A DNA stretch of 17,549 bases, from NCBI GenBank assembly GCA_963814985.1, contig CAWFFV010000015.1, positions 1 to 17,549 on the forward strand, in the 5' to 3' direction. Positions 14,724-17,549 of this stretch are shown one piece after another; the stretch's first letter is position 1, and each line of letters opens with the position of its first letter. The notes beneath the pieces are model-generated. The model was not told the origin of the DNA. It made no database searches and worked only from the letters and a program-made list of their open reading frames with translations. The translations under genes and the position numbers were made by a program. Source of the stretch: CAWFFV01 sp963814985. GTDB lineage: Bacteria > Chloroflexota > Ktedonobacteria > Ktedonobacterales > Ktedonobacteraceae.

Positions 14724-16007
14724 CAGCCACACGTTCAATCCAAATAGGAGGAACACTTGCTCCCTGAGAGGCCAGAAGCCTGCTGCAAAGCCTGACGAAG
14801 CGCCTCCTCTTGCACTTCTCTCTCTTCATCTCTCAGAAGGACGCGTAGTCCCTCACGCAACTGCACAATTTGCCACTCACTGGCAGAGATGTTATCCATG
14901 ATATCAGAAAGAACATGGGGAAACACCATTACCTGCTCACCTGAAGGAGTAGAGAAAGCTAAGAGATTGGTGGCCCGGCCCTGGATTTCCCTCCAGCAGG
15001 GTGAAAGGCCGACCACAGGCGCAGATTTCCTGTACAGAACGACATATGCTGTCGCTCAACTTGTAGCGGATCAGAGGCTGGATGCGTCGGAAGAGTGTGG
15101 TGAGCAGCGCTCTGGCTCCATAGGTTCCCGGTGGCACTGGCTGATTGTTGTGATTGACGATCTCCAGAATCACCAGATCTTCAAAGAGATGGAGGCCTTG
15201 ATGCGAGGAACATTCTGCCGCCAGCACGCCGCACTCTGTGGCGGCATAAAGATTGAAAGGTTGAACCTGCCAGGTATCCGCCAGACGTCGTCGTGTCTCC
15301 TCTCTTAAGGTTTCAGATGCGCAGAAGAGGAACTGAGGGCTGATGGCTAAGCGTCCCTGGTGCTGCTCTTCTGCCAGAACATGCGCGATCGAAGGATAGG
15401 CAGCCAACGCGTCGGGCTGCCACTCATTGAGGCGTTGTACGATCTCCTCCACTGGAGCAGCGGCAAATAAATGTATTTTTGGTAAAAGCTGACCATGCAC
15501 AAAAAAGGTGAGATTGGAGGACATATGCCTGGGAGCGGTTGCAGCCACCACTGCTATCTTGTTGAAGGCTTTCACTCCTGCCCAGAGAAGGAAGCGCGAA
15601 AATGTAGCCCCAATTGCCTCTCCTTCCTCCCGGCTGGACAGAAACACTCCAGGTTCTCCAGTACTGCCTGAGGTGCTCATGGCGCGATACCGACCAAGAA
15701 AGAGCGTTGGTTCGCGCATTCCAGCCAGAAAGGACTCCACTTCTTGGAGATGGATTGCCCGGTCGGTCACGATCTCATCAAAATGCTCCATCATCAACGC
15801 CTTCGTCAGCACTGGAAGTTCCTGCAAAGGGCGTTCAGTTAATCCCCGGTGAAACCTCTGGTAGAAAGGAGAGTGGGCATAGGCATACTGGCGGCAAGCC
15901 TGGAGAGCGTGGGCTTGATAGGTCTCCAGGTCAGCGCGTGCCCAGTGGTCATGCTGCAAGTAAGAAGCACCATCGTTCTCATACTGAAAAGCAGGATTGT
16001 GTGTCAT
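14671..16007 (-). pseudogene. Phenylacetate-CoA ligase-like AMP-binding enzyme with two +1 frameshifts
   Basis: ATG 16007 is chosen over the upstream ATG at 16052 because AAGGA lies eight bases before it. The main frame gives the ATP loop STSGSTGEPG (111-120), YAATECG (254-260), IRYKLSD (313-319) and CACGRPF (329-335). After LLEG (340) an apparent extra A (run at 14986-14988, TTT on plus) moves the rest to another frame: IQGRATNLLAFSTPSGEQV and the helical segment EEREVQEEALRQALQQA. A second extra base at 14776-14777 moves it again to SVPPIWIERVAAIPRNESGK, then MTPIVPTL, ending at 14671. That last piece carries the catalytic lysine motif NESGKM of the adenylate-forming family. Repaired length is about 444 residues, normal for the PaaK/coenzyme F390 synthetase-like group. 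The substrate acid is unknown. Unrepaired, the product lacks the C-terminal domain needed for the second half-reaction. Confidence 0.85.
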
Positions 16008-16210
16008 CGAACTTTTCCTTTCCGAATCCTTATTGGGGAAAAACTGTCTCATTATTTTATCTGTTTCTTTGCAGAGTATAACTCACCAGTTGCCACAACA
16101 CAAGAACTCGTTATTTGACTCTTGCGAGGCCCAATCATTCTCCCAGGACTCTTTTTCCGTTCATTATAACTAATCTACGTGGACTTCTTCCTCACTAATG
16201 AACTCTTCTA

Positions 16211-16219
16211 TGTTATAAT
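16211..16219 (+). promoter_or_regulatory. Extended -10 promoter of copy C
   Basis: TGT followed by a perfect TATAAT (16214-16219); the -35 is poor, as is common with an extended -10. The start would be about 16226. This lies inside the longer open frame that begins at 16179, so it argues for the ATG at 16323 as the true start, with a leader of about 97 bases. Confidence 0.5.
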
Positions 16220-16322
16220 AAATGGCATAACAAGCAGAATTGCTGCAAGAAACTATCCTAATATTTCCATTCGTAAACAGGGGAATTATCCACAGGATTT
16301 TAGAGAAAGGCGTACTCAGGTT

Positions 16323-17435
16323 ATGCACAACGTACAAAATCAAGCCCAAACAAATGACTGGTTCCCCGAGCAGGATGTTCCAGAAAAACGCAAACAAAAT
16401 ATTCTCCAGTGGTGGTTCAATCTGACTTCCATACCCGATCCACCCATTGCAGCTTCTCATCTGAAAAGAGAGGAAATACGTAGATCCCGTCTGGTCAGTA
16501 TCATTGGGTTTTGTTTGCTCGTTATCTTTGTAATCTGTTCACCTGCAAGCCTGACAGGCGGCATCGCCGCCAAAATATCGATTTCTGCGATATTTCCTGT
16601 CGTTTTTATTTCGATGCTTCTTAATCGCTCACATAAGATCTTTCTGGCTGGCCTGGTCATCGTTTTAGCTATTGAAATTATCATTCCAGTACGAATTTAC
16701 ATGACACAACCTTTCACTGAGAATGACATACAGGTCTATGGATTGCTTATTTTCGGTGAACTGTTTGCTGTCACACTTCTACCTGCCAGAAGTGTTTTTT
16801 TTGTAGCAATTTACAATTCAATTTTTATTCCTGTGAGTCTTTTCTATCTCCCGAAGAACCAAATATTAACGTATGATGTGCATACCCATTTTGCTACGCT
16901 TGTAGCATATCCAATCGCAGTTCAATTTACCGTTGCCGCTGTGACCTATATCGCTGCGGTTAGCACTCTTCGTGCGATTGCTCGTGCTGATCGTGCAGAA
17001 GTGATTGCTGCCCTGGAGCGCCAGATCGCCCAACAGAAAAACGAACTTGAATTGGGAATACAGAAGATTATACAAACACATATCTCTGTAGCAAATGGAA
17101 ATTTAAACGCACGAGCCCCTCTAACACAAGACAATGTCCTCTGGCATGTTGCTAACTCTTTGAACACTCTTCTCACACGTTTCCAGCGCGCTTCTTTAGC
17201 CCAGGAAAATCTTCAACATCTTACCAATGCTATTGCTTATACCACTGCGGCTGTACAACAAACGAGTCAACAAATGCCTTTACAGCCACTTCCAGCTACG
17301 AATACAGCAATTGACCCACTACTTCTCTCGTTGAATGTATTAATGCTCTCTATCAACCAGAAGCTTGCTATCCAACAACAGCGTCAGAGCGGCAGATATA
17401 ACCCAAATGCTCCCTATAACCAGAACAGCAAATAA
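16323..17435 (+). CDS. Six-TM membrane protein with HAMP domain, copy C
   Basis: 370 residues from ATG 16323; a longer frame from GTG 16179 is rejected because copies A and B have short N-terminal tails and a promoter lies inside the extension. The pre-membrane motif is ILQWWFNLTSIPDPP. About six hydrophobic helices follow (57-74, 81-101, 107-123, 138-153, 156-176, 193-213), then RADRAEVIAALERQIAQQ (221-238). The HAMP-like region here is less diverged than in A and B: IIQTHISVANGNLNARAPLT, then NVLWHVANSLNTLLTRFQRA (249-290), ending in a coiled coil and Q/N-rich tail. There is no output domain. The ribosome binding site is weak (AGG with poor spacing). It is divergent from the ligase gene. 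Same uncharacterised family as 4093 and 5354, about 10 kb away. Confidence 0.88.
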   Translation: MHNVQNQAQTNDWFPEQDVPEKRKQNILQWWFNLTSIPDPPIAASHLKREEIRRSRLVSIIGFCLLVIFVICSPASLTGGIAAKISISAIFPVVFISMLLNRSHKIFLAGLVIVLAIEIIIPVRIYMTQPFTENDIQVYGLLIFGELFAVTLLPARSVFFVAIYNSIFIPVSLFYLPKNQILTYDVHTHFATLVAYPIAVQFTVAAVTYIAAVSTLRAIARADRAEVIAALERQIAQQKNELELGIQKIIQTHISVANGNLNARAPLTQDNVLWHVANSLNTLLTRFQRASLAQENLQHLTNAIAYTTAAVQQTSQQMPLQPLPATNTAIDPLLLSLNVLMLSINQKLAIQQQRQSGRYNPNAPYNQNSK

Positions 17436-17549
17436 ACAAGTATTAATAAGAGGGCGGAAGTGGATGTGTAGATATAATCTAATTGCCCTTCATTTCTCAC
17501 CAGGATATGACGGTCATACTACTTGTGGGCAATAATTCTGGCTATTCCC
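17436..17549 (+). other. Right edge, no gene seen
   Basis: A TATAAT at 17473-17478 has no matching -35, inside the short palindrome AGAT-ATA-ATCT (17472-17481 region). ATTGCCC (17482) and GGGCAAT (17527) could pair, but across 38 bases. A promoter for a gene beyond the window is possible; nothing firmer can be said. Confidence 0.25.

Noticed and set aside
15508..15852. 114-codon plus-strand frame
   Set aside because: Antisense to the ligase's ATP-binding core; Arg/Ser/Pro-rich shadow translation.
16179..16322. N-terminal extension of membrane protein copy C
   Set aside because: Contains the extended -10 promoter at 16211-16219 and has no counterpart in copies A and B.
17482..17533. Terminator from ATTGCCC/GGGCAAT pairing
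   Set aside because: 38-base loop and no U-tract; not credible as an intrinsic terminator.
1..17549. CRISPR array, tRNA or rRNA
   Set aside because: No regularly spaced direct repeats, cloverleaf with CCA/T-loop signature, or rRNA-like sequence was noticed.

Overview
The window looks like a chromosomal accessory stretch from a Ktedonobacteria-type member of the Chloroflexota. This is an inference. It rests on moderate GC, families of six-TM membrane proteins with a HAMP-like tail and no output domain, a multi-TM-sensor histidine kinase of the kind common in that group, and remnants of IS1182-like and IS701-like transposases. No rRNA, tRNA or CRISPR array was seen.

Layout. 1-83 (-): the first 27 codons of a gene running off the left edge. 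100-868: mostly without convincing genes. 869-3145 (-): a stand-alone receiver protein and, upstream of it, a decayed membrane histidine kinase. 3336-6562 (+): a near-consensus promoter driving a small two-domain protein and two tandemly duplicated six-TM/HAMP-like membrane proteins; a third, diverged copy lies at 16323-17435 (+). 6591-7217 (-): an internally deleted IS1182-family transposase fused to the first ~34 codons of a zinc-type alcohol dehydrogenase. 7471-8427 (-): an AraC-family regulator, divergent from a C-terminally truncated short-chain dehydrogenase (8697-9011, +). 9091-9345: a REP-like repeat and an IS701-like transposase fragment. 9620-13997 (+): an ABC-2 exporter (ATPase, permease) with a NarL-type response regulator and a cognate histidine kinase, the kinase carrying one frameshift. 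14048-14448 (+): a promoter, a palindrome and a small Xre-type regulator. 14671-16007 (-): a phenylacetate-CoA-ligase-like AMP-binding enzyme with two single-base frameshifts.

Two systems stand out. The first is the uncharacterised module at 3506-6532, which may be an output-less membrane signalling array working with partner proteins. The second is the ABC/two-component operon, where the kinase would sense an envelope or drug stress, the NarL regulator would control transcription, and the transporter would export a compound.

A second theme is damage. Both histidine kinases and the ligase carry small indels, most of them single bases in short homopolymers, whereas about ten neighbouring genes are intact. 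This is either real decay or phase change, or uneven assembly quality, and the sequence alone cannot decide. All reading-frame repairs below were made by hand translation.
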